From Paenibacillus mucilaginosus 3016 (lineage in GTDB: Bacteria > Bacillota > Bacilli > Paenibacillales > NBRC-103111), in contig NC_016935.1 of the NCBI RefSeq assembly GCF_000250655.1, positions 4,048,001-4,112,000 on the forward strand: a stretch of DNA of 64,000 bases. Direction: 5' to 3'. The notes under the pieces are model-generated. The model ran no database searches, was not told the DNA's origin, and saw only the letters and a list, made by a program, of their open reading frames with translations. The first letter of the stretch is position 1. Every line of letters starts with the position of its first letter. Positions 45,900-54,755 of this stretch are shown piece after piece. The translations under genes and the position numbers were made by a program.

Positions 45900-45943
45900 G
45901 TGATGGAAGGTTGGCTTTGGTGCCACACTGAATAGGAATTATG

Positions 45944-46069
45944 CTAATGCTCTGGCATACTCAGCCAGATCCCGCCCACTCCAGCAGCCCGTGTCTCTTG
46001 GACCGACATGTAACGTTTCACTGCCTGCTTCTTATCATGGATGGAACGGAAGCCGTGCAGCTGCGGCAT
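45944..46069 (-). CDS. Small hypothetical protein downstream of xerS
   Basis: Basic peptide of 41 residues (MPQLHGFRSIHDKKQAVKRY at its start) with an AAAGGAG ribosome binding site 7 nt before the ATG. It lies 100 bp after xerS on the same strand and before a terminator. No family recognised; it could be the end of a lost gene. Confidence 0.4.
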   Translation of the reverse strand: MPQLHGFRSIHDKKQAVKRYMSVQETRAAGVGGIWLSMPEH

Positions 46070-46168
46070 GCAGCGACTCCTTTCGGCTAGGCGGCGGAAG
46101 AATAGCGAATGGATCTCCAGTAGTAACAAGTGCATGACGTATACGCGGGTCCTATACGGAAATGGATC

Positions 46169-47248
46169 TTATTCCGCTGTCCTGTCGATCGCCTCGGCCA
46201 TCGTTTTGTCGGTGAGATGGGCGTAAATCTGAGTCGTCTCCGGCGACGCATGGCCGAGCTGCTCCTGCGTCTTGTACAGGTCGTTGCGCAGGTAGTAGTC
46301 GGTGGCGAACGAGTGGCGCAGCTTATGTACGGAAAGGTAAGGCTTGCCGAACCGCTTGGCGTACTTGATCACCATCTCCTGTATGGCACGCTTTGTCATG
46401 CGCTCGCCCTCTTTCTTGCCGTTGGCTACGGCGAGGAACAGGGCTTTTTCACGTTTGGGCGCTTTGTATTGGATCGAACGCAGCTCCAGGTAGGCGGTCA
46501 GCGCTTCGGTCGCTTCCTGACGGAAGTACACGGGAGTCTTGAACGTATCGTCGTTCTTGCCTTTGCGGTACACATAGGTCAGCTTCTTTTTCAAATCGAT
46601 GTCTTCGATGTTCAGGTTGACGACTTCGGACACCCGAAGACCGGAATTAAGGATGAGCGAGACGATACACACATCGCGGATCTTGTTGATCTCATACGAA
46701 TAGAGGGCCTGCTTGTTCTTCGCGACATCCTGCGGATAACCCGTTTGAATGTATTCGATGAATTCGCGGATCTCCACCTCCTGCAGGAGCTTGCCTTCCA
46801 GCTTGGCCGCCGTGTCCTTGGGTTTGTGGGTACGCTTGATCTCCACCTTGGCCATCACGTTGCGCTTCAGCAGCGGATAGAATTCTTCATCCTCGGCAAT
46901 CTGGCTCAAATAATGGAACAGCGAGCGCAGCGAAGACAGCTTCCGGGAGATCGTCGTTTTGCCGTTGGCGTTCTCCTTGCGGGTGGCGAGGAACATTTTA
47001 TAGTTATCAATGGAGTCCATATGCAGCCGTTCCAGATCCACGAGCGGAATGTCACGGATGGTTGAAGCCGTGGTCAGTCCCTCCGCAAGCAGCCAGGAGA
47101 AGAACGTTTCATAGTCCCGCACATACTCGAGCAGGGAGGAGGGGGAGAGGTCCGGAAGCTTGTAGCCGATAAATTTCTCAACGTACCAGGGCATCAAAGG
47201 GACCTTCTTATCCAGCTCCTGGCGGTCTTTGATCTTGATGATATTCAT
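46169..47248 (-). CDS. xerS: Tyrosine recombinase XerS
   Basis: Site-specific tyrosine recombinase of 359 residues. XerS resolves chromosome dimers at dif-like sites in streptococci. An N-terminal SAM-like domain (SPSSLLEYVRDYETFFSWLL) is followed by the catalytic domain with Arg in ILNSGLRVSEV, Lys near the beta-hairpin, His-x-x-Arg in SVHKLRHSFAT, His in LGHASPETTQ and nucleophile Tyr in IYAHL. Length and sequence fit XerS rather than XerC/D (about 300). GAGGTG on the minus strand serves the ATG. I found no dif-like site next to it. Confidence 0.93.
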   Translation of the reverse strand: MNIIKIKDRQELDKKVPLMPWYVEKFIGYKLPDLSPSSLLEYVRDYETFFSWLLAEGLTTASTIRDIPLVDLERLHMDSIDNYKMFLATRKENANGKTTISRKLSSLRSLFHYLSQIAEDEEFYPLLKRNVMAKVEIKRTHKPKDTAAKLEGKLLQEVEIREFIEYIQTGYPQDVAKNKQALYSYEINKIRDVCIVSLILNSGLRVSEVVNLNIEDIDLKKKLTYVYRKGKNDDTFKTPVYFRQEATEALTAYLELRSIQYKAPKREKALFLAVANGKKEGERMTKRAIQEMVIKYAKRFGKPYLSVHKLRHSFATDYYLRNDLYKTQEQLGHASPETTQIYAHLTDKTMAEAIDRTAE

Positions 47249-48018
47249 TCGCGGTCACCTCGTTCGATAGAAAGCTCTTGTACTCTATTACCCGGAAAGG
47301 ATTTCCTCTATTGTACCATAGGGAGCCGAGGTTTCGAAAACAGGAACAGATGCTTTATGTCATGGTGGAAAGAAGGCGGATTAGACGAACGGGGAACTCG
47401 GAGGATGATCAGGAAGGAGGATGAAATGGATTTCATGAGGATATGTTCTAGGGTTAGAGAATTTAGTTAAGTCTTAAGATCGTCACTGCAATATCACTGG
47501 ATCGTAAGGTCAATCCGGCTGGCTATAAGGAGAAAATGGGCCAATACGATGATAAGGCTGTTTATAAGTGTATGCAATGATAATCGTAAGTGATTTTAAG
47601 TATATGCAATGAGAAAGGAGGCGTATGCATTGTATACGCTGCAGTGTGGGCGGGGGCTTTCGATCCATAAGGCCCAAGTCTATTGAGTGGCTGCATTATG
47701 AAAAAGTGAATCACTCTGAAAATCTCCCGCCCATCGCAAAATGAATTTCTTCGGGACGGCAGGGAAAATGGTGCGACCCTATGCGCGATGTTTTCAGACT
47801 ACGAATGTGCTGTTCGCTTCAGCGTACTGGTGACTATGATGTAATCGGTCCCTTGGAATGCAGGCAGGCATCAAAAAGGATGCCGAAAAAACGAAGTCCG
47901 CTGTGTGCAAGCAATGACCGGGAGAGAAAAGGTTTCAGCGGATGCCGGAACAGTGGTTGATGCCGCTGAGGTTTGACCCAGGGTTGCTGTACAGAGGTTA
48001 ATGAGGAGCCTTATACTT
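47249..48018. other. Intergenic stretch without a well-supported gene
   Basis: A 39-codon frame at 47625-47744 (start MHCIRCSVGGGFRS) has AAAGGAGG before its ATG but no other support. GTATATGCAATGA-type motifs recur near 47570 and 47601, and a GCGTAT...ATACGC palindrome overlaps the ATG. Nothing else is clear. Confidence 0.35.
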
Positions 48019-48571
48019 CTTATTAATATACTTGTTTTCATGCTTTAGTCAACTGCCCCAAACCACCGGGGGGAGAAGTTGGATAGAGAGTGCTCAGGTG
48101 TGGTCGGTCAGCTGAACAACGCGCTCGTCCTCCGGATCTCTCTTGTAGGAGAATCGACCTTCGCCGAGCTGCGGAAGAGCACGCGCAGGATGGCGTTCGG
48201 CGCGTTCGCCTACCAGGACATTCCGTTTGTGAAGCAGGTGGAAGAGCTGCACTCGGGCTGGAGATGAGCAATAACCACTTTTCCAGACGACGCTCATACA
48301 TCGGGGTACTCCGGTGGAGGACATCCAGCAGTCGCCAGATAATCCGAGCTCTAAGAGTTCCAGAAGTTGACGATCACCTTCGTGCTCCATTTCACTCACG
48401 ATGACGGAGCAGAACGGCGAATGCTAGAATTCATAAGTTACAACAGGGAGCAAAATAATCGCAGGACCATTGGGAGTTTGCCGGGCCACTTCCGCAGCCT
48501 GCTCGATGTCGCAGTCGAAAGCTTTTAATTAATATACTTGTTTTCATGCTTTCATCAACTGCCCAAAACCT
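48019..48571 (+). repeat. Pair of about 47-bp direct repeats flanking the NRPS remnant
   Basis: Repeat 1 (48019-48065) and repeat 2 (48525-48571) share ATTAATATACTTGTTTTCAT, the following GCTTT, and TCAACTGCCC. The segment between the first bases of each is about 506 bp. Confidence 0.75.
48079..48528 (+). pseudogene. Remnant of a nonribosomal peptide synthetase condensation domain
   Basis: Three frames together spell the C-terminal half of a condensation domain. One frame has GQLNNALVLRISLVGESTF and FGAFAYQDIPFVKQVEEL (family: FVNTLVLR...AHQDVPFEKLVEEL). A second frame has TTLIHRGTPVEDIQQSPDNP. The first frame resumes with LTITFVLHFTHDDG, EFISYNREQNNRRTIG and LPGHFRSLLDVAVE (family: LEYNTDLF..ATIERMAGHF). 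Stops and at least two shifts separate them. The catalytic HHxxxDG half and all other modules are absent. It is what remains of an NRPS gene after deletion. Confidence 0.72.
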
Positions 48572-48927
48572 CCTGTTGAAAGGGGCTAAGCTGGGTGAGA
48601 GAGCTGGTATCGAGGAAAGTCGGAGAAGCCTGGAGGGGGATGAAATCGTAGTGGAAGGGGCATCGCCGAAGGGGAACGGCAGCTGCTGGAAAGCTTCAGC
48701 GGTACCGCGCTGGGGGCAAGTTTGCATCATCTGCATTGCAGGGAAGCAAATGGAGCATCACATTCAGCTTTTGCAGGGAACTACACAGGCAGAAGTTCTT
48801 CAGGCGCTCTCGGGAAAGGCTGAATCACAGCAATGCAATGGAACACACTTTGTGGCCGATCCTGTAACCTGCAGGCTGTGGTTTGCGTCTACATAGGAAA
48901 TTGGGAAAGAAAGGGAGGAGATGCAGC
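48572..48927. other. Stretch without a recognisable gene
   Basis: A frame of about 116 codons (48546-48896) starts inside the second direct repeat, has no ribosome binding site and matches nothing I recognise. Confidence 0.35.
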
Positions 48928-49198
48928 GTGCCAATGGAAGCGGAAACCCTAACTATGCTCAACACCGGCTTTGGGATCATGGTGGCTTTGTGTGCGGCCG
49001 TTTTCATTTTGTTATGGATCAAAATCAGGGGGTTCGTATGTGCTGGATGTATTGGGAGGAAATGCGGATATTCCAAAGGTCATGCGATCCGAAGAAAATT
49101 CCCTCTCCATTGGCCTGGCTGCGGTGTGGTGGGCGCTCTCCGTCTTCTGCATGCTCATTGGTGTCTGTAAAATCACGAACCGGATCGATTCGCAGTAG
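48928..49198 (+). pseudogene. Two-helix membrane protein gene with one-base frameshift
   Basis: GTG 48928 (after AAGGGAGGAG) reads MPMEAETLTMLNTGFGIMVA and a first membrane helix ending WIKIRG. At the G5 run 49028-49032 the frame changes. Removing one G gives GSYVLDVLGGNADIPKVMRS and a second helix (GLAAVWWALSVFCMLIGVC), ending ITNRIDSQ at TAG 49196-49198. Product about 89 residues, family not recognised. It is again a homopolymer indel, so a sequencing error is possible. Confidence 0.7.
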
Positions 49199-49250
49199 CA
49201 CGCCTTTTGTTCACATATATTATAATATGTAAACAAAAGGCGTGTTTATT
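49199..49250 (+). terminator. Long hairpin terminator
   Basis: CACGCCTTTTGTT and AACAAAAGGCGTG form a near-perfect stem of about 20 bp together with ACATAT/ATATGT, followed by TTTATTT. Confidence 0.82.
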
Positions 49251-49909
49251 TATATGGCCTTCTACTTACTAAACCATGAATTCATTATCCTTGTTTTAAA
49301 TATACTTGTCTACACGGATTATAATGACTCAAGTGATTTCGAGCTCTCTTGATTATACGAATAGTTTATTTCCTTGACCTGGAACCTGGATACAAAAATC
49401 AGGCTGCAAATAGGTCGAGCATTGGACCAAGCTTGGGGGCATTCACCCGAGGAGAATGAAATTTCACCGCTGCACCGGAAAAAACTGTGCTCCGTACAGT
49501 TCGAAGCATCCAGCTATTGATCTTCGGACAAGTCAACATGAGAGGAGGCACATGGCATCTGCGCCAAGAGAACCTGCTTTGTCGCCCCTTCTTCAGGGAG
49601 ATTCATAGTCATCAACGCTGGCGTAAGGATGTATCGCATCCTTACGTTTGATTTGCAGGCAAGTCCGTGCCGAATGACCCGCGGCTACCCCGTGACTGGA
49701 ACGAGTTACTCGAATGAACCCGGTATTTCGGATAAGCGTGAAAAACCCGAAAGCCACACGCGAAGAAAGTGATGTGGCTGTTTGGCAGTGGTGCCGCTGC
49801 TGCTACATAGGGAAGGGAGGGACCGAGGCTTCGTTTTTATAAAGCTCATTTTCGCAGGAGCTCACCTTCCTGGATGCTAAAAAGCGGGCTGGCAGCATAG
49901 GCTTATGGT
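49251..49909. other. Intergenic stretch with a short leader-like frame and a hairpin
   Basis: An 18-codon frame (49552-49608) has GAGAGGAGG before its ATG and ends 13 nt before a perfect 10-bp hairpin CGTAAGGATG/CATCCTTACG (49622-49646). No rightward gene follows. Nothing else is seen. Confidence 0.4.
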
Positions 49910-51010
49910 TTAAGCATCTGAGGCGGGCATGTTCCCTGTATAGAGGGACTGCGGTCGGTAAATCCGGTTGTGCTGCGCCTGTTCCAGCACATGGGTGGTC
50001 CAGCCGACAATCCGGGCGGCGGTGAAGGTTGGCGTGAAGAGCTCGGTCGGCATGGCGGCGGCCCGCATGACGGCGGCCGCGTAGAACTCGACATTCGTGT
50101 AGAGCGCCCGGCCCGGTTTGTATTCGGCGAGCAGCCGGATGGCCGTCTCCTCGGTATCTCTGGCAAGATCAAGCCAAGGGTCTCCGCCGGCAAGTCCGGC
50201 GCAAACCTCGCGGAGCGCTTCGGCGCGCGGGTCCCGTGTTTTGTACACGCGATGCCCGAAGCCCATAAGGCGCTCGCCGCGCTCCAGCATGGCCCGGAGT
50301 ACGGGCTCCGCTCGATCCGCTGTCCCGATGGAGTCCAGCAGCCGGATTACCCCGGAGGGGGCGCCTCCGTGCAGAGGGCCTTTCATCGCACCGATGGCGG
50401 CTCCCACCGCCGAGTACAGGTCCGATTCGGTGGAGGCCACGACGCGGGCTGCGAAGGTGGATGCATTCAGCCCGTGCTCCATCGCCAGGACCATATAGGC
50501 GTTCAGGGCGCGGACCTGAGCCTCGGATGCCGGGTGGCCGGACAAAAGGTGCAGGTAATACGCGGCGTGATCCTCTTCTGTATCCGCCCCTTCACTTAGC
50601 GGCGTGCCGCTGAGCTGATGCCGGCGGTACGCAATGAGGGTCGGAAGCAGAGCCGTAAGCTGTACGGCCTGCTCCAGGGCAGGCGGCCAAGCGGGTGCGT
50701 TTCCGGCCAGGGCGGTGACTGCTGCTTGCAGAGTGTTCATCAGCGGCGTGTGCGGGGGAATCGCCTCGAGCAGGCTCCGCAGCTCAGGGGTCAGCCGCCG
50801 GCCCCGGGCCAGCTCGTTTTTGAACTCTGCAAGCTGGAGCGGGGTAGGGAGCGCGCCGTGCCACAGCAGGTAGGCGGACTCCTCGAAGGTATGTCGAACG
50901 GCGAGGTCTTTCGCCCATTGCCCGCGGTATACCAGATGCCCCTTCGTTCCGTCTACGAGAGAAATTTGCGTCTCGGCGGCTATGATGCCTTCCAAGCCTT
51001 TGACCATCAT
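49910..51010 (-). CDS. citA: Citrate synthase family protein, CitA-like
   Basis: Condenses oxaloacetate and acetyl-CoA (or a related acyl-CoA). 366 residues, the same length as B. subtilis CitA. Active-site His residues are in IGAMKGPLHGGAPS and RLMGFGHRVYKTRDPRA. The position of the usual catalytic Asp (PNVDFY) reads TNVEFY, so Glu replaces Asp. WTTHVLEQAQHNRIYRPQS near the end is also typical. An upstream in-frame ATG exists (51091), but AGGAGG 8 nt before 51010 decides the start. CitA rather than the main CitZ is inferred from sequence type and absence of icd and mdh next to it. Confidence 0.9.
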   Translation of the reverse strand: MMVKGLEGIIAAETQISLVDGTKGHLVYRGQWAKDLAVRHTFEESAYLLWHGALPTPLQLAEFKNELARGRRLTPELRSLLEAIPPHTPLMNTLQAAVTALAGNAPAWPPALEQAVQLTALLPTLIAYRRHQLSGTPLSEGADTEEDHAAYYLHLLSGHPASEAQVRALNAYMVLAMEHGLNASTFAARVVASTESDLYSAVGAAIGAMKGPLHGGAPSGVIRLLDSIGTADRAEPVLRAMLERGERLMGFGHRVYKTRDPRAEALREVCAGLAGGDPWLDLARDTEETAIRLLAEYKPGRALYTNVEFYAAAVMRAAAMPTELFTPTFTAARIVGWTTHVLEQAQHNRIYRPQSLYTGNMPASDA

Positions 51011-51216
51011 CGTCAGCCCTCCTAGGGGAATGGAATGAGAAAGCGTCATTTGTTGGAAAATCATATCACGCCAATGTGATAAATGAAACATTTAGTTTTG
51101 TATAATCCCGATAAAATATGCTTATTAATTAATGGGCTGCTTGCGGGCTTTCCCCCAAGCACGGATTGCTGCTTAGAATCCATGTGAGAAGTGCCTAGAG
51201 AAAGGGGAGGTGGGCT

Positions 51217-52122
51217 GTGCTGTACGACTGCGCGATTATCGGCGGAGGGCCGGCGGGCTTGAATGCCGCGCTGGTGCTGGGCAGGGCGAGGCGGAAGGTG
51301 CTGCTGTTCGATGACAACGGGGCCCGGGGGCTGGTAACCCGGGAATCCCACGGATTCCTGACCAGGGATGGGATTCAGCCAAGGGAGTTCCGCCGCTTCG
51401 CCCAGGAAGAGCTGGGAAAGTATCCGTCCGTCTCCCTTGTGTTCGAGCAGGTGCTGCATGCGGACCGGAAGGGGGCTGTCTTTGCGCTGGCAACGAATTC
51501 CGGCTTCACTGCCGCATCCAGAACATTGATCCTTGCGGCCGGCTTCAGGGAAGTGCTTCCCTCGATCCCGGGCATCCGGGAATTCTATGGGCGGAGCTTG
51601 TTCAACTGTCCTTATTGCGACGGATGGGAGTTGAGGGATAAACCGCTTGTCTTGGTGTCGGACGGCCCGCATCTGATCGGCATGACCAAGCTGCTGTACA
51701 ACTGGAGCCGGGATCTGCTGCTCTGTACGAACGGCTGGAGCGGATTGACGGCGCGGCAAGTGAAGGCGTTCGAAGAGCGGGGCATCCGCCTGCAGACCCA
51801 GCCTATCTCCGCATTGACCGGAGAGGAGGGGCGGCTGGAGGACGTGGTGTTTCAGGACGGCATGAGGGTCCGGAGAGAGGGCGGATTCGTCAAAACCCAG
51901 TGGGTGCAGAGCGCTCCCTTCGGTTACCGGCTGGGCTGCCGGGTCAACGGACACGGAGGCTTCCTGACGGACGCCAGGGGAAGAACGTCGGTTCCGGGAG
52001 TGTTCGCAGCCGGAGACACGGCCGTCTCCGGGCCGACTCAACAGATCATCGCGGCTGCAGAAGGCAGCAGGGCGGCAATGGGAGTGAACCAGCTCCTGAC
52101 CGATGAGGACTTGGGCTGGTAG
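51217..52122 (+). CDS. Thioredoxin-reductase-like FAD/NAD(P) oxidoreductase
   Basis: Flavoprotein of 301 residues. FAD-binding GGGPAGLNAALVLGRA is at the N-terminus, a CPYC redox-like motif in LFNCPYCDGWELRDK sits at the thioredoxin-reductase position, and VPGVFAAGDTAVSGPTQQI is the second FAD motif. The NADPH motif is altered (LVLVSDGPHLIGM), so it may not be a true thioredoxin reductase; relatives are often labelled as such or as gliotoxin-type oxidases. GTG start after AAAGGGGAGGTG. Transcribed divergently from citA. Confidence 0.88.
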   Translation: MLYDCAIIGGGPAGLNAALVLGRARRKVLLFDDNGARGLVTRESHGFLTRDGIQPREFRRFAQEELGKYPSVSLVFEQVLHADRKGAVFALATNSGFTAASRTLILAAGFREVLPSIPGIREFYGRSLFNCPYCDGWELRDKPLVLVSDGPHLIGMTKLLYNWSRDLLLCTNGWSGLTARQVKAFEERGIRLQTQPISALTGEEGRLEDVVFQDGMRVRREGGFVKTQWVQSAPFGYRLGCRVNGHGGFLTDARGRTSVPGVFAAGDTAVSGPTQQIIAAAEGSRAAMGVNQLLTDEDLGW

Positions 52123-52213
52123 CTTTCGCTGTCCGTTTTTTCGCTGGGAGGAATGGAGGCGGAAGGATCGAATAGATACCACATCTTGATCATCTGACTA
52201 TGGAGGGGGATTT

Positions 52214-53236
52214 ATGGAGCTGCAAAGGGAAGCGGATTCCCGGTTTAATCCTGCAGCGGTGCATGTGAAATGCTCCATGGGAGCTCTATCGGCCTCCGGG
52301 GCGGCAGTGGTCATTATACATAACGGTGCGATCGCCTGTGAGTCGTACTGGGGGCGGCATTCCGATCAGCCGGGAGCGCGGTGCATACAGGAGGATTCCC
52401 GGTTTCATGTCGCTTCGGTCCGCAAAAGCTATATCGGGTTCGCGGCGGCCTGGGCACTGCAGCAGGGATACATGGGCTCGATGGATGACGAGGTATCCGG
52501 CTATCTGCCGGAGGAGAATGCCGGCGTGCTGGAAGGCGTCACGTTCCGGCATCTGCTAACGCATACCCACGGTCTGAAAGTGGAAGGGGGGCGGATCACC
52601 CGGAATTTTCCTGCCGGGACTTCATGGAAATACCGCAGCATCGGGGTGGAGCTGCTGACGCGGATGATCAAGCGGGCGTCGGGCTGCACGGTTGCGCACA
52701 TTCTGGAGGAACAGGTCTTCCGTCCGCTGGCCTTCTCGGAGAGCGGGTGGTATCCTCCCGGAGCCCATGAACGGCTGGTGGAAGTGCTGTACGATCCGCG
52801 GGATCCCTATTGGTCCGAGGCGGAATGCGCCGGGACGGAGGGCGATCAGAGCAACCTGTACGTGTCTGCCCGGGAGCTCGCGTATTGGGGATATCTTCAC
52901 CTCCGGTCGGGAAGTATCCGGGGCTGGCCTGAAGTATCCGCAGAGGTCATCCGTACTTCCACCACGCTGCAGAGTCCTTCTCTGCCGGACCCGGAGCATC
53001 CGCGCAATGGCTGCTTCTGGTTCATCCAAGACCGGCCTTCCCGCCGGACGGAGCTTGGAGAGCGGGTGCCGCGGGGCTCTTATCAGATTCTGGGGTATAC
53101 CGGAGCGGCGGTGCTTGTCATTCCTTCCCATCAAGTGGTGGCTGTAAGGATGCTGAACCGGGCGGGCTCCACGCCGGGCTATGATTATTTGGCCGACATC
53201 CGGGGGTTCGGCGATACCGTTGCCGGCTGCTTGTAG
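52214..53236 (+). CDS. Beta-lactamase-like serine hydrolase (class C fold)
   Basis: Penicillin-binding-protein fold hydrolase of 340 residues. The SxxK motif is SVRK (about residue 71), the Tyr motif is in WKYRSIGVELL, and a late ILGYTGAAVLVIP block replaces the KTG region. LLTHTHGLKVEGG is typical of the family. There is no signal peptide, so it is probably a cytoplasmic esterase or amidase-type member rather than a drug-resistance enzyme. GGAGG-type site before the ATG. It ends in a terminator whose stem includes its last codons. Confidence 0.87.
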   Translation: MELQREADSRFNPAAVHVKCSMGALSASGAAVVIIHNGAIACESYWGRHSDQPGARCIQEDSRFHVASVRKSYIGFAAAWALQQGYMGSMDDEVSGYLPEENAGVLEGVTFRHLLTHTHGLKVEGGRITRNFPAGTSWKYRSIGVELLTRMIKRASGCTVAHILEEQVFRPLAFSESGWYPPGAHERLVEVLYDPRDPYWSEAECAGTEGDQSNLYVSARELAYWGYLHLRSGSIRGWPEVSAEVIRTSTTLQSPSLPDPEHPRNGCFWFIQDRPSRRTELGERVPRGSYQILGYTGAAVLVIPSHQVVAVRMLNRAGSTPGYDYLADIRGFGDTVAGCL

Positions 53237-53258
53237 AGCCAAGCAGCTGTATTTTTTT
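53226..53258 (+). terminator. Rho-independent terminator after the serine hydrolase gene
   Basis: GCTGCTTG (53226-53233) and CAAGCAGC (53240-53247) form the stem; TGTATTTTTTT follows. Confidence 0.85.
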
Positions 53259-53264
53259 CTTGCA

Positions 53265-53312
53265 TAGGAAAGCGCTGTCATTTATAATCAACTTATCTTG
53301 AAAAGGTTTTCA
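53265..53312. promoter_or_regulatory. cre-like site and LacI-type operator upstream of lacI
   Basis: TAGGAAAGCGCTGTCA (53265-53280) resembles a catabolite response element for CcpA. TGAAAAGGTTTTCA (53299-53312) is a palindrome nearly identical to one after the lacI gene (54398-54411). Both lie within 100 bp of the lacI start. Confidence 0.55.
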
Positions 53313-53362
53313 TCATCCTTCTCCAACTTGTTTTCCAAACTTATCTGCAAGGAAAGAATGTC

Positions 53363-54379
53363 ATGAAACCAACCATCAGGGATGTAGCGAAATTGGCGGG
53401 GGTATCGATCTCTACCGTATCGCGGGTAATGAATGCGCCGGACTCGGTTGTGGAGAGCAAACGGGTGAAGGTGCTGCAGGCCATCGAGAGGCTGCAGTAC
53501 CAGCCCAATGCCTTCGCACGCGGGCTGATTTACAAGAAGTCGCATACGCTCGGCGTGCTTATTCCCGACATCCGCAACCCTTACTATGCGGGTGTCATCC
53601 GGGGAATGGAAGATGCGGCAAAGTCGCTTGGCTACAGCATCATCATCTGCAATACCGACAGGGACAAGGAACGGCTGATTTCTTATCTCGAGAATTGTAA
53701 CGAGAAGCAGGTCGACGGGATTTTGTTCACCTCCGAAACGGTATATCCGGACTATTACGCTGAGATCCGGCGGTTCCGCCTGCCTGTCGTGCTCGTGTCG
53801 ACGCATTCTCTGGAATATGAGCTGCCCTCGGTGAAGATCAATGACGAAGCAGCGGCCTATGATGCGGTGTCCTATCTGATCGGTCTCGGTCACCGCCGCA
53901 TCGGTATGATTTCCCTGCCGCTCAGCGACCCGATCGCGGGGCTGCCGCGTTATCAGGGCTACATGCGTGCGCTGCGGGAACACGGCCTGCCCCATGAGGG
54001 GGGCCAGGTCATCTATGCGGAGCATTGGTACGATGAGGCCCGCAGCGCAGCGGGGCGCTTATTCGGGCAGCATCCGCAGACCACGGCGGTTTTCGCCGCA
54101 TCCGATGAGTTCGCCATGGGGGTGCTGTCGTTTTTGCATGAGCGTGGAATCCGCGTTCCGGATGAAGTGTCGGTAGTCGGGTTTGACAATATCAGAATGT
54201 CGGAGATGACCATCCCCCAATTGACTACGATGGCGCAGCCTGTGTACGAGCTGGGATACAAGGGAGTCGAGAAGCTGCACCGGCTGATTGAACACGGGAG
54301 TGTTACCCCCCTTCGGGAATATCTTCCGCACAGCCTTATCGTCCGTTCCTCCGCCGCACCCGGGAAGGGGACTCAATAA
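53363..54379 (+). CDS. LacI-family transcriptional regulator
   Basis: Sugar-responsive repressor of 338 residues. The N-terminal HTH is TIRDVAKLAGVSISTVSRVM with hinge helix QYQPNAFARGL, followed by a periplasmic-binding-protein-like domain (HTLGVLIPDIRNPYYAGVIRG, GHRRIGMISLPLSDPIAG, VSVVGFDNI). It stands directly before a sugar ABC transporter and is flanked by matching palindromes, so it likely controls itself and the transporter. Sugar unknown. Confidence 0.93.
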   Translation: MKPTIRDVAKLAGVSISTVSRVMNAPDSVVESKRVKVLQAIERLQYQPNAFARGLIYKKSHTLGVLIPDIRNPYYAGVIRGMEDAAKSLGYSIIICNTDRDKERLISYLENCNEKQVDGILFTSETVYPDYYAEIRRFRLPVVLVSTHSLEYELPSVKINDEAAAYDAVSYLIGLGHRRIGMISLPLSDPIAGLPRYQGYMRALREHGLPHEGGQVIYAEHWYDEARSAAGRLFGQHPQTTAVFAASDEFAMGVLSFLHERGIRVPDEVSVVGFDNIRMSEMTIPQLTTMAQPVYELGYKGVEKLHRLIEHGSVTPLREYLPHSLIVRSSAAPGKGTQ

Positions 54380-54394
54380 CGCTTTGTTGGTTTT

Positions 54395-54414
54395 CTTTGA
54401 AAAGCTTTTCAAAG
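54395..54414. promoter_or_regulatory. 20-bp perfect palindrome, putative LacI operator
   Basis: CTTTGAAAAGCTTTTCAAAG is fully symmetric and starts 16 bp after the lacI stop. Its core TGAAAAGCTTTTCA differs by one base from the palindrome before lacI. No T-tract follows, so it is not a terminator. Confidence 0.68.
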
Positions 54415-54601
54415 ACCAGGTCCCCAAGGTCCTTACGAGTTGTGAATCTGTTTCAAGGCAGGTGATCTTGTGAACGCAGTTCATCATGGGAAAAACGCTC
54501 CTGTCCGCGAGCTTGTTTGGCGATGCGAGAGAGCGGGACCGGCAAGGGACTCCGGTACGATGCAGGCTCGTCCCTTTGCGCAGATATAACTCGAAATTAA
54601 T

Positions 54602-54630
54602 TTAACAAGGTTTATATTTAATGATATTAA
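54602..54630 (+). promoter_or_regulatory. Predicted promoter of the sugar ABC operon
   Basis: TTAACA (54602-54607) and TATTAA (54625-54630) are 17 bp apart in an AT-rich island. Confidence 0.4.
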
Positions 54631-54755
54631 TCATAACCTTCGGCCTGTTCGACCTCTATGAATTGGGCTTTTTGGCGTCTGCTCCAGAATAAAATGTAAT
54701 CGCATTCAAGGTTGTTCATTCCAGCATGTCCATATAGGAAAGGGGAACTTAACCT

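Larger units (their letters stand above)
45441..45943. other. Intergenic stretch with repeats and a leftward terminator
   Basis: It contains a hairpin-rich segment (45476-45530), the GGAACTCAGATGC repeats (45591-45785) and the leftward terminator (45867-45899). No gene is supported. Confidence 0.5.
54380..54755. other. Intergenic leader between lacI and the sugar ABC operon
   Basis: It contains a 20-bp palindrome (54395-54414) and a promoter-like AT-rich segment (54602-54630). No gene is seen. Confidence 0.5.

Noticed and set aside
47625..47744. 39-codon Cys-containing peptide with strong ribosome binding site
   Set aside because: A possible signalling peptide, but there is no exporter or receptor nearby and the composition is not distinctive.
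54395..54414. Terminator after lacI
   Set aside because: The palindrome is perfect but AT-rich with no T-tract after it, so an operator is more likely.
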